Assembly (NCBI RefSeq): GCF_000196115.1
Contig: NC_005027.1
Location: 6,072,001 to 6,136,000 of the forward strand
DNA: 64,000 bases
From: Rhodopirellula baltica SH 1
Lineage (GTDB): Bacteria; Planctomycetota; Planctomycetia; Pirellulales; Pirellulaceae
Direction: 5' to 3'
The notes below the pieces were generated by a model. The model made no database searches. It was not told the DNA's origin and worked only from the letters and a program-made list of their open reading frames with translations. Positions 24,384 to 33,171 of the stretch are shown piece after piece. The translations under genes were made by a program, and so were the position numbers. Numbering within the stretch: the first letter of the stretch is position 1; each line of letters begins with the position of its first letter.

Positions 24384-26935
24384 TCGCACGCATTCGAGAT
24401 GAGAAGCACGACGGTGGACTTCACTACGATCGAGAAACGCTCAACGACTACCTGCACGATCGCTTGGACGCGGACACGCAAGAAGTCACCCAGCACATCG
24501 AGGTGTGCGAGCAATGTCAGGCTCACGTGGAACGTTTGGTCACCGATGACGTGACGTGGGAGGAAGTCGGCGAGTTGCTTCGGGAGCCGATCGCGAATGG
24601 CGGCGAACACCGCTCGGACGACTTTGAATTCGAATCCGAAGCCAAGGACCGCTCGAGCTGGATTCAGTTCCTTCAGCCTTCCGACTCGCCCGGATCCATC
24701 GGCCGTTTTGCACGCTATGAGATTCATCAAATCCTTGGCCGCGGCGGGATGGGAATCGTGATGGAAGCGACGGACACGTCACTCGGCCGTCGCTGCGCAG
24801 TGAAGGTTCTGGCACCTGAATTGGCCACGTCCGCCGCCGCCCGCAAACGTTTTTCGCGGGAAGCCAAAAGTGCCGCGGCGGTGGTTCATCCGCATGTGGT
24901 TCCGATTCAAACGGTTGACGAACACGAGGGGCTTCCGTACTTGGTCATGCCGGTCGTGGATGGTCCGAGCCTGCAACAGCGAGTCGATCGCGACGGGCCG
25001 TTGTCCTTGATCGAAACCGTCCGCATCGCGTCGCAGATCGCCGATGGGTTGGCGGCAGCGCACGAGCAAGGATTGGTGCATCGCGATATCAAACCCGCCA
25101 ACGTGTTGTTGGAAAATGGTGTTGAACGAGTTCAAATCACGGACTTCGGTTTGGCGCGAGCGGTGGACGACGCCAGCATGACTCGCAGTGGCGTGATCGC
25201 GGGAACGCCGCAGTACATGTCTCCGGAACAGGCCCATGGGGATTCGATCGATCATCGCAGCGATCTGTTTTCACTGGGCAGTGTGATCCACTTCATGTTG
25301 TCCGGTCGCAGCCCGTTCCGGTCGGAAACGACGATGGGAGTTCTCAACCGGATTGGCAACGACCAACCAAGGTCGCTTCGAGAGATCAACCCGGACGTTC
25401 CTGAGTGGCTTGATGCGATTGTGGCGAGATTGCTGAGCAAGGATCCCGACCTTCGCTACCAAAGCTCATCGGAAGTCGCTGAGTTGCTAAAGAATTGGCA
25501 GGCTCATCTGCTGGACCCGGCCAACGCCAGAGCACCTGAGTCCGCATCGCAAGCGAAACCGCTGGCAAGTCGTTCCAGCATCGGCGGGCGTTTCAATGGC
25601 AAGCTGCCTTGGTTTCTTGCCGCCGGGATGTTTGGTTTCTTCGCTTGGGCGACGACCGTCATCATCCTGCAGACCGACCAGGGAACACTCCGGATCGAAA
25701 GCTCCGCAGACGCAAACGTGCCGATTGTGATTCGCAAAGGAAACGAAGTCGTCGAGGAATTGACCGTGACCAGCGACGGTGCATCCGTCGAAGTGAAGGC
25801 GGGCGAGTATGTGATCGAGATCGCCGGTGAAGCGGACGGGTTCGAGGTGTTGGACCAGTCCGTCGTCATTCAACGTGGTGAGACACAGGTGGCAAGGATT
25901 GCTCTGCTTGCGTCAGATGCGTCTGATCGAACCAGCGTGATTGAACGGCGAATGGAAGGCAAAGAACCGCCCAAGGTCTCTCCGTTCACCCGCATGGATT
26001 TCGAGGGTGGAAGGATCTTCGTGCGGTTCGAGTCCAATCGCTACGAGTTGTATGCGGTGGATTACTTCTCGAAAGGAGAACTCATTCGGATAGCTCAGAT
26101 GCATCATGGTCGCAAATGGAAGAAACGATTGAGTGAGGACTTGGTCGAGGTGCTCTGGGGGATCAACCATTTTCCTGGAAACACAGTGCGTCTTCTCCTG
26201 AAGGATCCCAAGACAGGTGAGGTCCGAAAAATCGGAGATGCGGAAATGACCGAAGCAAATCGAAACGAACTGTATCAGGACAATGAGCACAATCAGATGG
26301 AGGATGAAAGCATTGCTTTGGATGTATTTACGGGAATGGATTCCTATGGGAATCGGTGCCCAGAGTACTGGTTTGTTCAGCCCTATGGACACCGCGTGAC
26401 GCTTGATGATTCCATTAAACACTCGGGTGAGTTTAGTGCGTTGCTAGAACGCACGACTGAATTTCGGTTGCCGCGATTTGGAACCTTGATTCAAACGGTT
26501 AATGCCTATGTTTATCGAGGACATAGAATTCGTTTTAGCGGTTTCTTAAGGACCAGCGAAGTTGCAAAGGCGGGTTTGTGGTTGCGAATTGACTCTGGTG
26601 ACAGTGAAATGGTTTTGCTCGACAATGTGCAGTCCCACGGGATAGCCGGAGCAAACGAATGGCAAGAGCTAGAGATTGTTTTGGATGTTCCCGAGGATGC
26701 AACCGTGCTGACATATGGTGCGATTCTCTTTGAAATAGGTCAGTTGTGGGTGGATGATTTGTCCCTGACCCTCGTCGGATCGGATCGTCATCCGACTCAG
26801 CATCCGTTGGAGGCGCCGACCCAGAGAGTTCAGCCAAATCGAGGACAGTTGCTAGGTCGAATGCACCCCAATCCGGCCAATTTGAATTTCGAACTCTTGC
26901 ATTCGTCAACTCAACCCAATGGGCGACTTGAGTGA
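24380..26935 (+). CDS. Ser/Thr protein kinase with anti-sigma-like zinc motif and sensor domain
   Basis: An 851-residue protein. Residues about 20-60 carry an H-x3-C-x2-C motif (HIEVCEQCQAHVERL) as in zinc-binding anti-sigma domains. A Hanks-type kinase domain follows (about 110-380) with ILGRGGMGIVMEA, catalytic Lys in CAVKVLAPE, HRDIKPANVLLEN, DFGLA and SPEQAHG. After a single membrane segment (LPWFLAAGMFGFFAWATTVIILQ) comes an extracytoplasmic region. This has a PEGA-like part (DANVPIVIRKGNEVVEELTV) and a C-terminal jelly-roll-like domain. It overlaps the sigma factor gene by four bases. The likely job is to sense an external signal and phosphorylate or release the sigma factor. Confidence 0.94.
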   Translation: MIARIRDEKHDGGLHYDRETLNDYLHDRLDADTQEVTQHIEVCEQCQAHVERLVTDDVTWEEVGELLREPIANGGEHRSDDFEFESEAKDRSSWIQFLQPSDSPGSIGRFARYEIHQILGRGGMGIVMEATDTSLGRRCAVKVLAPELATSAAARKRFSREAKSAAAVVHPHVVPIQTVDEHEGLPYLVMPVVDGPSLQQRVDRDGPLSLIETVRIASQIADGLAAAHEQGLVHRDIKPANVLLENGVERVQITDFGLARAVDDASMTRSGVIAGTPQYMSPEQAHGDSIDHRSDLFSLGSVIHFMLSGRSPFRSETTMGVLNRIGNDQPRSLREINPDVPEWLDAIVARLLSKDPDLRYQSSSEVAELLKNWQAHLLDPANARAPESASQAKPLASRSSIGGRFNGKLPWFLAAGMFGFFAWATTVIILQTDQGTLRIESSADANVPIVIRKGNEVVEELTVTSDGASVEVKAGEYVIEIAGEADGFEVLDQSVVIQRGETQVARIALLASDASDRTSVIERRMEGKEPPKVSPFTRMDFEGGRIFVRFESNRYELYAVDYFSKGELIRIAQMHHGRKWKKRLSEDLVEVLWGINHFPGNTVRLLLKDPKTGEVRKIGDAEMTEANRNELYQDNEHNQMEDESIALDVFTGMDSYGNRCPEYWFVQPYGHRVTLDDSIKHSGEFSALLERTTEFRLPRFGTLIQTVNAYVYRGHRIRFSGFLRTSEVAKAGLWLRIDSGDSEMVLLDNVQSHGIAGANEWQELEIVLDVPEDATVLTYGAILFEIGQLWVDDLSLTLVGSDRHPTQHPLEAPTQRVQPNRGQLLGRMHPNPANLNFELLHSSTQPNGRLE

Positions 26936-27015
26936 ACTCGTTTGCAGCCAATGATGAGACGCGATCATCTGCGTGCATGGATTGGCGGAACGATCTGCGA
27001 CAAGGTAGAGCAATC

Positions 27016-27074
27016 AGTGGGATAGGCTTCCAGCCTGTCGTGGAGGGAATGACAGGCTGGAAGCCTATCCCACT
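27016..27074. repeat. Perfect 24-bp palindrome with 11-base loop (REP-like)
   Basis: Arms 27016-27039 and 27051-27074 are perfectly complementary; the core reads GATAGGCTTCCAGCCTGTC. It lies between the convergent kinase and AAA ATPase genes, so as RNA it would form a very stable hairpin at the ends of both messages, though no T-tract follows. A diverged copy is at 60631-60807. Confidence 0.95.
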
Positions 27075-27129
27075 TGATACTCACCGAATCGAAAACGCGT
27101 TCTTCCCCAGCCACCCACGAAAGCAACGC

Positions 27130-28293
27130 CTACCGCGCCGGCCACTTCCATCCGTGCTGGCTCAGCAAGTCGCTTCCTTCGACGATGGTTTCACCCGTTT
27201 CTTTGTTCAGACGCACCGGCACGCAGATGTCGTCCCGTTCCAGTCGGGCAACGAGTTGCTGGTTGTGGCTGACGACGATGACTTGGCTTCGCTCAGCCGC
27301 TCGGCAGATCATGTTTGCCAGCGGTTCGATCAGCTCCGGATGCAAGCTGGTTTCAGGTTCGTTCAACACCAACAACTCCGGTGGTCGAGGTGAGAACAAT
27401 GCGGCCAGCAACAGCAAATACCGAAGCGTGCCATCGGACAATTCTCTGGCCGTGAGCCCACGCAGCATGCCAGGTTGAGTCAGCACGACTTGCATGCCGT
27501 TCTCGCCGGATTGCACGTAGAGTTGTGAACCAGGAAAGGCTTCTTCAATCGCTTGTTCGACGATGTGGCTGTCGCCGATCTCACGGATCGTTTGCAGAGC
27601 CGCGGCCAAGTTGGATCCATCGTTGGCCATCACCGGAGTGAACGTTTGAGGCGATGGCAATCGAGCGGGTGCGTGCGAGTCACACCGGAACGTGTCGTAG
27701 AATCTCCATCCCCGCAATTGCTCCTTCATTACGATGATCTCGGGAGCCGCAAAAGGATCGGCGTACTCGGTCATCAGGCTTGTCCCGCGAGACAAGTGCA
27801 AGTCGATGTCTTGCCATTTGCCTTTCCCCGATCGGCATCGCAAGTTCGCTCCCTTGCGATCAACGCACAGCGATCTGGCGTCCGGCGTCGGCCCCGTCCA
27901 AATGCATTCGCGTTTGATCTCCGGGTCACCATCGAACATGGAGTTGGATGGAACGGGGCGACCCAGGTCGATGCAGTAGCTCATCGGGTCGGCGGAGAAG
28001 GCAAGCTTCAATGCGATGGGTTTTCGACGCAAGGTTCCTTGCACGGGAACGTCACCCCGCTTCATTTCGTTGGGGATCGATTCTGGACCCGCCCAAAGCA
28101 CGGATTCAAATCCGCCTTCTTCCGCCAACGATTGGTTCAGGTTGCCATTGGCAGCCGAAGCAATCAAACGCAGCGAACGATACAGGTTTGTCTTACCGCT
28201 TCCATTTGGTCCGGTGACCACCGTCAACTCACCCAGTCTCACGGTCAGCGAGCGGATTGAACGGTAGCCGGTGATTGCGATTCGGTGGATCAA
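27130..28293 (-). CDS. RecF/SMC-like AAA ATPase (AAA_21 type)
   Basis: A 387-residue P-loop ATPase of the OLD/RecF-like group. It has Walker A GPNGSGKTN about 30 residues from the start, a signature-like LSDGTLRYLLLLAALFSP, and Walker B with Glu in LLVLNEPETSLHPELIEPLANMI, followed by the His switch (VIVVSHNQQLV). The N-terminus RIAITGYRSIRSLTVRLGELTVVTGPNGSGK is complete from a TTG at 28293. That TTG overlaps the stop of the upstream gene as TTGA and decides the start over an upstream ATG lying inside the other gene. Without a nuclease domain its role in DNA repair or defence is not defined. Confidence 0.9.
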   Translation of the reverse strand: MIHRIAITGYRSIRSLTVRLGELTVVTGPNGSGKTNLYRSLRLIASAANGNLNQSLAEEGGFESVLWAGPESIPNEMKRGDVPVQGTLRRKPIALKLAFSADPMSYCIDLGRPVPSNSMFDGDPEIKRECIWTGPTPDARSLCVDRKGANLRCRSGKGKWQDIDLHLSRGTSLMTEYADPFAAPEIIVMKEQLRGWRFYDTFRCDSHAPARLPSPQTFTPVMANDGSNLAAALQTIREIGDSHIVEQAIEEAFPGSQLYVQSGENGMQVVLTQPGMLRGLTARELSDGTLRYLLLLAALFSPRPPELLVLNEPETSLHPELIEPLANMICRAAERSQVIVVSHNQQLVARLERDDICVPVRLNKETGETIVEGSDLLSQHGWKWPAR

Positions 28294-29252
28294 GAGAAAG
28301 GTGCCGTAGGGATCCAGAGTCGGACGTGTTTCTGGTAGCGATGATAGTCCTCCCCGAACCGAAGCTGAAGATCGCATTCTTCGACGGGACGCACGAAGAG
28401 GTGCCAGACCACCGCTCCGCACAGCGAGTAAACGATGACGGGGATGCTGCCGAGAAACCATTTCACCGCGAGGCCCTGAACGATGCCCGCGAGTGCCATC
28501 GGGTTCCGAACGTAGCGGTACGGGCCGGCGACTACCAAACGAGGTGCGGTGGCCGTGGGCAGAGGCGTGCCATCACCACGGATCGCCATCGTGATGCCGC
28601 TCCACAATCCCAGCCATGATGCGACGAGAAACAGGCCGATCGAAATTTCGCTCTGCAGCGGATGTTGAAACGGCAACCACCCGAGTCGTTGTTGCAGTTC
28701 AACGATTCCCATTGGCAGCACCCACAGAAACGTCCCCCAAAAGATCACCGTTTGCAGCAGAGTCAACGTGGTTGCAACAGCAGGACTCATCGAAGCAACC
28801 CGAATCGTGGCGGGAGATTGCGACGTGTTTCCATGGATCGTTGCCATGGACAGAGACAACCCAGCCATGCAAACCATCATCGCCGACGCGATCCAGGCTT
28901 CTCCGGTTTGCACGCTGGTCGCGATGCAAACCAAGGTTGGGTACCAAGTCACCGCGGCGATGACCCAAACCAACGTGGCGGCGGAGGATGTTCGTCGCCA
29001 CACGCAAATCGCGGCCAAGAGTGAGCCGGCGACGATCAATACAAAGTCTGCCATCCAAAACGAAAGCAATGAGCCATCCGGCCAAGAAGCCGGCTGAAAC
29101 CACTGGATGCTGGCTGGATAGACGAGCAGCAACATCCACCACCCCAGCGTCCCAATGGCTTGCACCACAAGATAGGCCGAGACGATCCGAACGGGAGTGT
29201 CACTCACCGTTGTCTCGCCGTCGCTCGATTGTTTCTCGTTACAGTCGGTCAC
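28290..29252 (-). CDS. Isoprenylcysteine carboxyl methyltransferase-like membrane protein
   Basis: A 320-residue protein with eight or so hydrophobic segments. The last third holds the ICMT/PEMT signature: LVVAGPYRYVRNPMALAGIVQGLAV, then RPVEECDLQLRFGEDYHRYQKHVRLWIP, where RxxRNP-like and E-E/F-Y residues bind S-adenosylmethionine. The substrate in bacteria is usually unknown; methylation of a lipid or isoprenoid compound is the family expectation. The additional N-terminal membrane segments are longer than in minimal bacterial members. It is translationally coupled to the ATPase gene by a four-base overlap. Confidence 0.82.
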   Translation of the reverse strand: MTDCNEKQSSDGETTVSDTPVRIVSAYLVVQAIGTLGWWMLLLVYPASIQWFQPASWPDGSLLSFWMADFVLIVAGSLLAAICVWRRTSSAATLVWVIAAVTWYPTLVCIATSVQTGEAWIASAMMVCMAGLSLSMATIHGNTSQSPATIRVASMSPAVATTLTLLQTVIFWGTFLWVLPMGIVELQQRLGWLPFQHPLQSEISIGLFLVASWLGLWSGITMAIRGDGTPLPTATAPRLVVAGPYRYVRNPMALAGIVQGLAVKWFLGSIPVIVYSLCGAVVWHLFVRPVEECDLQLRFGEDYHRYQKHVRLWIPTAPFS

Positions 29253-29310
29253 ATCGTTCCAGACAGCCGCGAAATGAGATGGTGATAAGCCCGCAGGAAT
29301 CTTGAATGGA

Positions 29311-30588
29311 TCAACGTTCTAGGTCGCCGATTAGCATCAATGATGAGGCGTACCATGTGTGGTCTTTGTACTTTTCTGGCTTCGCATCGAAATCCGTTTG
29401 GTTTCGTTCAAAGAGGATCTCTCGTTTGTCCAGTTGATTCGGCAACAGTTCAATTTTGACGGTGTGTTTGCCCGGTTCCAACTCCGAGCCAACTTTCAGT
29501 GTTGCCATTCGGTGGTAGGTGCAATAGCCATCGATCCGATTACGAGTGAATTCATTCCCGTCAATTTGGACACGCACTTCGCCACCATCCGGACCGAGGA
29601 TGTCGAACACTCCCGCGTTGGTGCCTTCGAAAGTGAATTCCAAAGTGGCGCCGGGGCCGTTGGCTTGGTAAAGCTCAGGCATGTTCCGCTGGAACCGCTT
29701 GGCCAACGAATGATCCGCCGCCAGCTTGGTCCAATTGCCCGACAGCATCTCGGGCTCAATGGAGACCATCTTGGCTCGTTCCCAGTTGTCGTCTCGGAGT
29801 GGGGGGCCAAGCAAATGAGGTTGTGCGGTTTGATTTGCTTCCATGATCTTCGGCCATGATCGAGCAATTGTTTCGGTGTAGATGCGGTGTCCGGTCTCGA
29901 CGTGCGGATGAACTCCGTCGCTCGAGAACACCATTGGTTCCGCATTCATATCCGCAGGCTTGGGGGCTTTGAAAACAAGTTTGCCGGCAGATTCCAAACG
30001 TGCGACTTCGACACCGAAGTGGATGGAGGGAATCGAATAGTGATCGGCCAACACTTCCATGGCACTGGCTGCGCGAGGCATCTTGCCAGCCTGCAAATCG
30101 GAGAGCATCTGCTGCGTCAGTGTGTAAACAAAGCAAATGTCGGTGTTTGGATTCGCTGCCCAGGTTTGGCGGACGATCCCTTCCATGGATTGATGGATGC
30201 GCTCGGGAGCCACGCCTCCATCGTTGACCGCGAATTCGACAAACAGCAAATCCGGGGCGTGTTGCAACGCATCACGCTGCAGGCGAAACACACCGAGGTC
30301 TGACCCCGTGCCACCAATCGCGGCATGAATTTCTTCGATGGTTGCCTTCGGGTATTGCTGTTGCAACCACTGGCGTGATTGGATCCGCCAACCCGGTGCC
30401 GCAGTGATGCTGCCGCCGAGATAAGCAACTCGAACCGTTTCGCCAGATTCGATTTTGGCGGTGAAATGCGGCAATCCAGCGCGAGGGTGGCATTCCACCG
30501 CATCGCGAAGTTCAAACTCGCCATGAGCTTGATGTGAGGCGAGCAACCAAAAGGTCAGGAGGCAAAGCGTGCTTGAGGTTCGGAGCAT
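29311..30588 (-). CDS. Secreted SGNH/GDSL hydrolase
   Basis: A 425-residue protein starting MLRTSSTLCLLTFWLLASHQAHG, a signal peptide. The SGNH blocks are visible: block I with the nucleophile Ser in YLGGSITAAPGW, block III in LLFVEFAVNDGG (Asn), and block V in SSDGVHPHVETG (Asp, His). A C-terminal beta-rich domain (TLEFTFEGTNAGVFDILGPDGGEVRVQIDG) resembles a carbohydrate-binding fold. The protein is likely a periplasmic or surface esterase acting on acetylated polysaccharide. The frame extends upstream to 30780, but the ATG before the signal peptide is preferred. Confidence 0.85.
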   Translation of the reverse strand: MLRTSSTLCLLTFWLLASHQAHGEFELRDAVECHPRAGLPHFTAKIESGETVRVAYLGGSITAAPGWRIQSRQWLQQQYPKATIEEIHAAIGGTGSDLGVFRLQRDALQHAPDLLFVEFAVNDGGVAPERIHQSMEGIVRQTWAANPNTDICFVYTLTQQMLSDLQAGKMPRAASAMEVLADHYSIPSIHFGVEVARLESAGKLVFKAPKPADMNAEPMVFSSDGVHPHVETGHRIYTETIARSWPKIMEANQTAQPHLLGPPLRDDNWERAKMVSIEPEMLSGNWTKLAADHSLAKRFQRNMPELYQANGPGATLEFTFEGTNAGVFDILGPDGGEVRVQIDGNEFTRNRIDGYCTYHRMATLKVGSELEPGKHTVKIELLPNQLDKREILFERNQTDFDAKPEKYKDHTWYASSLMLIGDLER

Positions 30589-30782
30589 TGGAAGGAAATT
30601 GGTGAGAGGAAGGCGTTTGCGGTGGGAGCGATGGGGGCCGTCGCCGGTGCTACAATCATGCGGGTTTGCGAGAGCGAACTTTGGCCGGTAGGAATCGCGA
30701 TTGTAACTGCGATTGTGAAATGATTTGAGTTTTCGGTTCGGATCGCGGTTGGTTTCGATAGGTTGAAGAAAGACGTTCACTC

Positions 30783-32327
30783 ATGCGGAACGGAACGAGT
30801 TACTTGCAAAATTTCTTTCCTGGTTATCGACGCCTCTCACGATTGCCAAAACAGTGCTTGGCGATCAATCCGTTCGCCGGGGACTGCATGCCGTCACGCG
30901 TGCGTTTGTTGGCTCCCAGATCAGACCGACCCACCCAGCCATTTCCGCATCGATGGAATTACGAAGATCCGGTTCGTATTCTCGAAACGTATTTTTGGAA
31001 GGCTGATGAAGAACAGGGGCCGGGACGCCACAATCGGTATCTCGATGTTCCTGGGTTTGCTCCTGTGCTGGTGACTCGTGACCCGGGAATGATTCGAGCC
31101 ATCGCGACAGCGACCGGGGACCGAGAGGGGCAATTTGATCGAGACACGCTTCCCTCGGTCGGCATTGCTCGAGCGACCGGCACCGATACGTTGCTATATG
31201 CCAACGGAGCTGAATGGAAAAAACAGCGGAAAATCGCGGCTTGCCCGTTTGGTAAAACAACCTTGTTTCAACCGGAACAATTTTGCGAATTCGCCGACAC
31301 CTTTCGCGAAACTGTTCGCGGGCGGATCGATGTGTTGCGGCAGCATTTGACGGCCAGTGGGAAGAAAACGGTCGACATTCAGTTGGAGCCCGAGGTCAAG
31401 GTGGTGATGTTGGAAATGCTGACCAACAACTTTTTCGGTGCCGACATCAGCTATGAGGAACTACGTGAAAAGTATGTTCCCGCTTTGGAGCGTGTGATTG
31501 ATCATATCGTCAAGGATACGGTGAAGAATCGGCTTGGGATTCCGTGGCGGAAGTTTCCAAGTGTGAGTGATCGAATTGTTCGAGCGAAAGCGGATGATGC
31601 GACGTTTGAGGAATTGACTCAGCGAATCTTGGTGCCCCGCGGCGAGAAGAAAGCGTTGTGGAAACAATTTAAATCCGATGCACCGGATGCGAAACTGATC
31701 AGCAATCTAAAGGTCTTCCTGGCCGGAGCTTTGGAGGCAACGACGTCCTACGCAACTTGGGCAATCTCTCATCTGGCGCGTCATCCGGACGCGCAAGAGA
31801 AAGTCTTCGAAGAGGTGAAGGACATTGATGTTTACACACCAGAGATCTTGGCGGGGGCAAAGTATCTGCGTGCGGTGCTGGACGAGACTCTGCGGTTGAC
31901 TCCATCGTTGTACTTTCTGCCGCGACGAGCCACCGCCGATACTTGGGTGACATCGGCGGACGGTCGAAAGATGTTCATCCCCTGGGGCACGCATTTGCTG
32001 TTAGACGTCTGGCATGCCAATCGCCATGAAGATCACTGGGGCGTGCAAGTATCCGGCTATCCGGCGAACGAGTTTGAACCCGATCGCTGGCGGATTCTTG
32101 CTGAGTGGGGGCGCGCAACAAAGGACACGTTGCATTTCGGTTTCGGACACGGTCCGAGAGTTTGTCCCGGTAAACACTTGGGCGAATTGGAAGTGGGGCT
32201 GACTGTTGGCGCGTTGGTGAAAACGTTCCGTTTTCAGTCGGAATCGCCGGAGAATCTCGCGCGCGCGGGCGTCTCCACCAAACCAGCCGATGGAACCCGC
32301 GTATGCATGTCACTCCGTTTGTCGTGA
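30783..32327 (+). CDS. Cytochrome P450
   Basis: A 514-residue haem monooxygenase. The I-helix oxygen-activation motif is AGALEATTSYATWAISHLARHP (AGxExTT form), the K-helix ExxR is LDETLRLTP, the PERF-like region is FEPDRW, and the haem-ligand loop is FGFGHGPRVCPGKHLGELE with the axial Cys. The N-terminus has no membrane anchor, so it is probably soluble. No ferredoxin or reductase gene is adjacent; the 7Fe-type ferredoxin at 9.7 kb could serve but this is speculative. Substrate is unknown. Confidence 0.95.
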   Translation: MRNGTSYLQNFFPGYRRLSRLPKQCLAINPFAGDCMPSRVRLLAPRSDRPTQPFPHRWNYEDPVRILETYFWKADEEQGPGRHNRYLDVPGFAPVLVTRDPGMIRAIATATGDREGQFDRDTLPSVGIARATGTDTLLYANGAEWKKQRKIAACPFGKTTLFQPEQFCEFADTFRETVRGRIDVLRQHLTASGKKTVDIQLEPEVKVVMLEMLTNNFFGADISYEELREKYVPALERVIDHIVKDTVKNRLGIPWRKFPSVSDRIVRAKADDATFEELTQRILVPRGEKKALWKQFKSDAPDAKLISNLKVFLAGALEATTSYATWAISHLARHPDAQEKVFEEVKDIDVYTPEILAGAKYLRAVLDETLRLTPSLYFLPRRATADTWVTSADGRKMFIPWGTHLLLDVWHANRHEDHWGVQVSGYPANEFEPDRWRILAEWGRATKDTLHFGFGHGPRVCPGKHLGELEVGLTVGALVKTFRFQSESPENLARAGVSTKPADGTRVCMSLRLS

Positions 32328-32374
32328 GCAAACAATGCCGCCTGGCCAGAGCAATCGCCAACGGTGGACTCTAG

Positions 32375-32491
32375 CGGCCTGTTGATTTAATGAGCCGAAC
32401 CGCGTTAGCGGCGGTTAGTCAGACGCCAACCGGGGCCAACGCCCATCGGCTAATTGTTGTCACTCGGTATACGACTAAATCAACAGGCTGC
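32375..32491 (+). mobile_element. 117-bp inverted-repeat element, copy 1 (MITE-like)
   Basis: The ends are near-perfect inverted repeats (CGGCCTGTTGATTTA at the left; the complement of GCAGCCTGTTGATTTA at the right). It is flanked by a 3-bp duplication TAG (32372-32374 and 32492-32494). The interior is almost identical to copy 2 at 60683-60799, which has the same length. There is no coding capacity. The right end abuts the stop codon of the phosphatidyltransferase gene. Confidence 0.85.
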
Positions 32492-33171
32492 TAGGTCAGG
32501 TTTTGTTTCCCGCGGACATGAAAGATTGACGTCACATCGCTGATCGGTTCCTTCAAAGAATAGGTCAGCAGTCCACTTTCGAGATTGGCAACGATAGCGC
32601 TCGTCATGGCGATATGAAGAGGCCAAGCTGGTCCGCCGATCAACAGGTTGACCGCGGCGACCCCGACCAAGAGCCAAGCGGTCTTGGCCGTTCGAGTGTG
32701 GTAGGTCGGCAGTTTTCCAAACTTGAGCAGAGCAAAACACTCTGCCGCGATGAAGCTTCCGATCGCCGCGGCAATCCAAATGGCTTCATCCGCCAATAGG
32801 TCAGCTCGCAGAAACAACAGCGACAATGCCAAGCAAACGTACATGGCCGCATCCGCGATGCTGTCGAGTTTGGGGCCAATCTCCGTGCGCTGGTTGAGCC
32901 ATCGAGCGAGCTTTCCATCGACCGTGTCAGACAAGGTCAAAATCAGAAATAGGACCAGTGTGGCTTGGCCCTGGTCGTTCCAAGCCAAAAGCACCATCAC
33001 CGGAGATAGCAACGCACGCAAGACACATATGATGTTGGGCACTGTCAGGTTGGAAACAACCCGACTGGACGCGGCATGACCGGAAGCAGTGGATGTCGAT
33101 TGTGCATCGCTTTCTGCAACGTTGGAATCACTGTTTGTGGAAGGTAACGCGGTGTGTTCGGCGGTTTTCAT
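32491..33171 (-). CDS. CDP-alcohol phosphatidyltransferase
   Basis: A 226-residue membrane enzyme that joins a CDP-diacylglycerol-derived phosphatidyl group to an alcohol. The family motif is complete: DTVDGKLARWLNQRTEIGPKLDSIAD (D-x2-DG-x2-AR-x8-G-x3-D-x3-D). Several membrane segments follow. The alcohol (glycerol phosphate, serine, inositol phosphate) cannot be read from the motif. The N-terminal 30 residues are Ser/Thr/Ala rich and cytoplasmic. It is the last gene of the lipid operon and overlaps cdsA, the source of its CDP-lipid substrate, by four bases. Its TAG stop coincides with the end of the inverted-repeat element. Confidence 0.93.
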   Translation of the reverse strand: MKTAEHTALPSTNSDSNVAESDAQSTSTASGHAASSRVVSNLTVPNIICVLRALLSPVMVLLAWNDQGQATLVLFLILTLSDTVDGKLARWLNQRTEIGPKLDSIADAAMYVCLALSLLFLRADLLADEAIWIAAAIGSFIAAECFALLKFGKLPTYHTRTAKTAWLLVGVAAVNLLIGGPAWPLHIAMTSAIVANLESGLLTYSLKEPISDVTSIFHVRGKQNLT

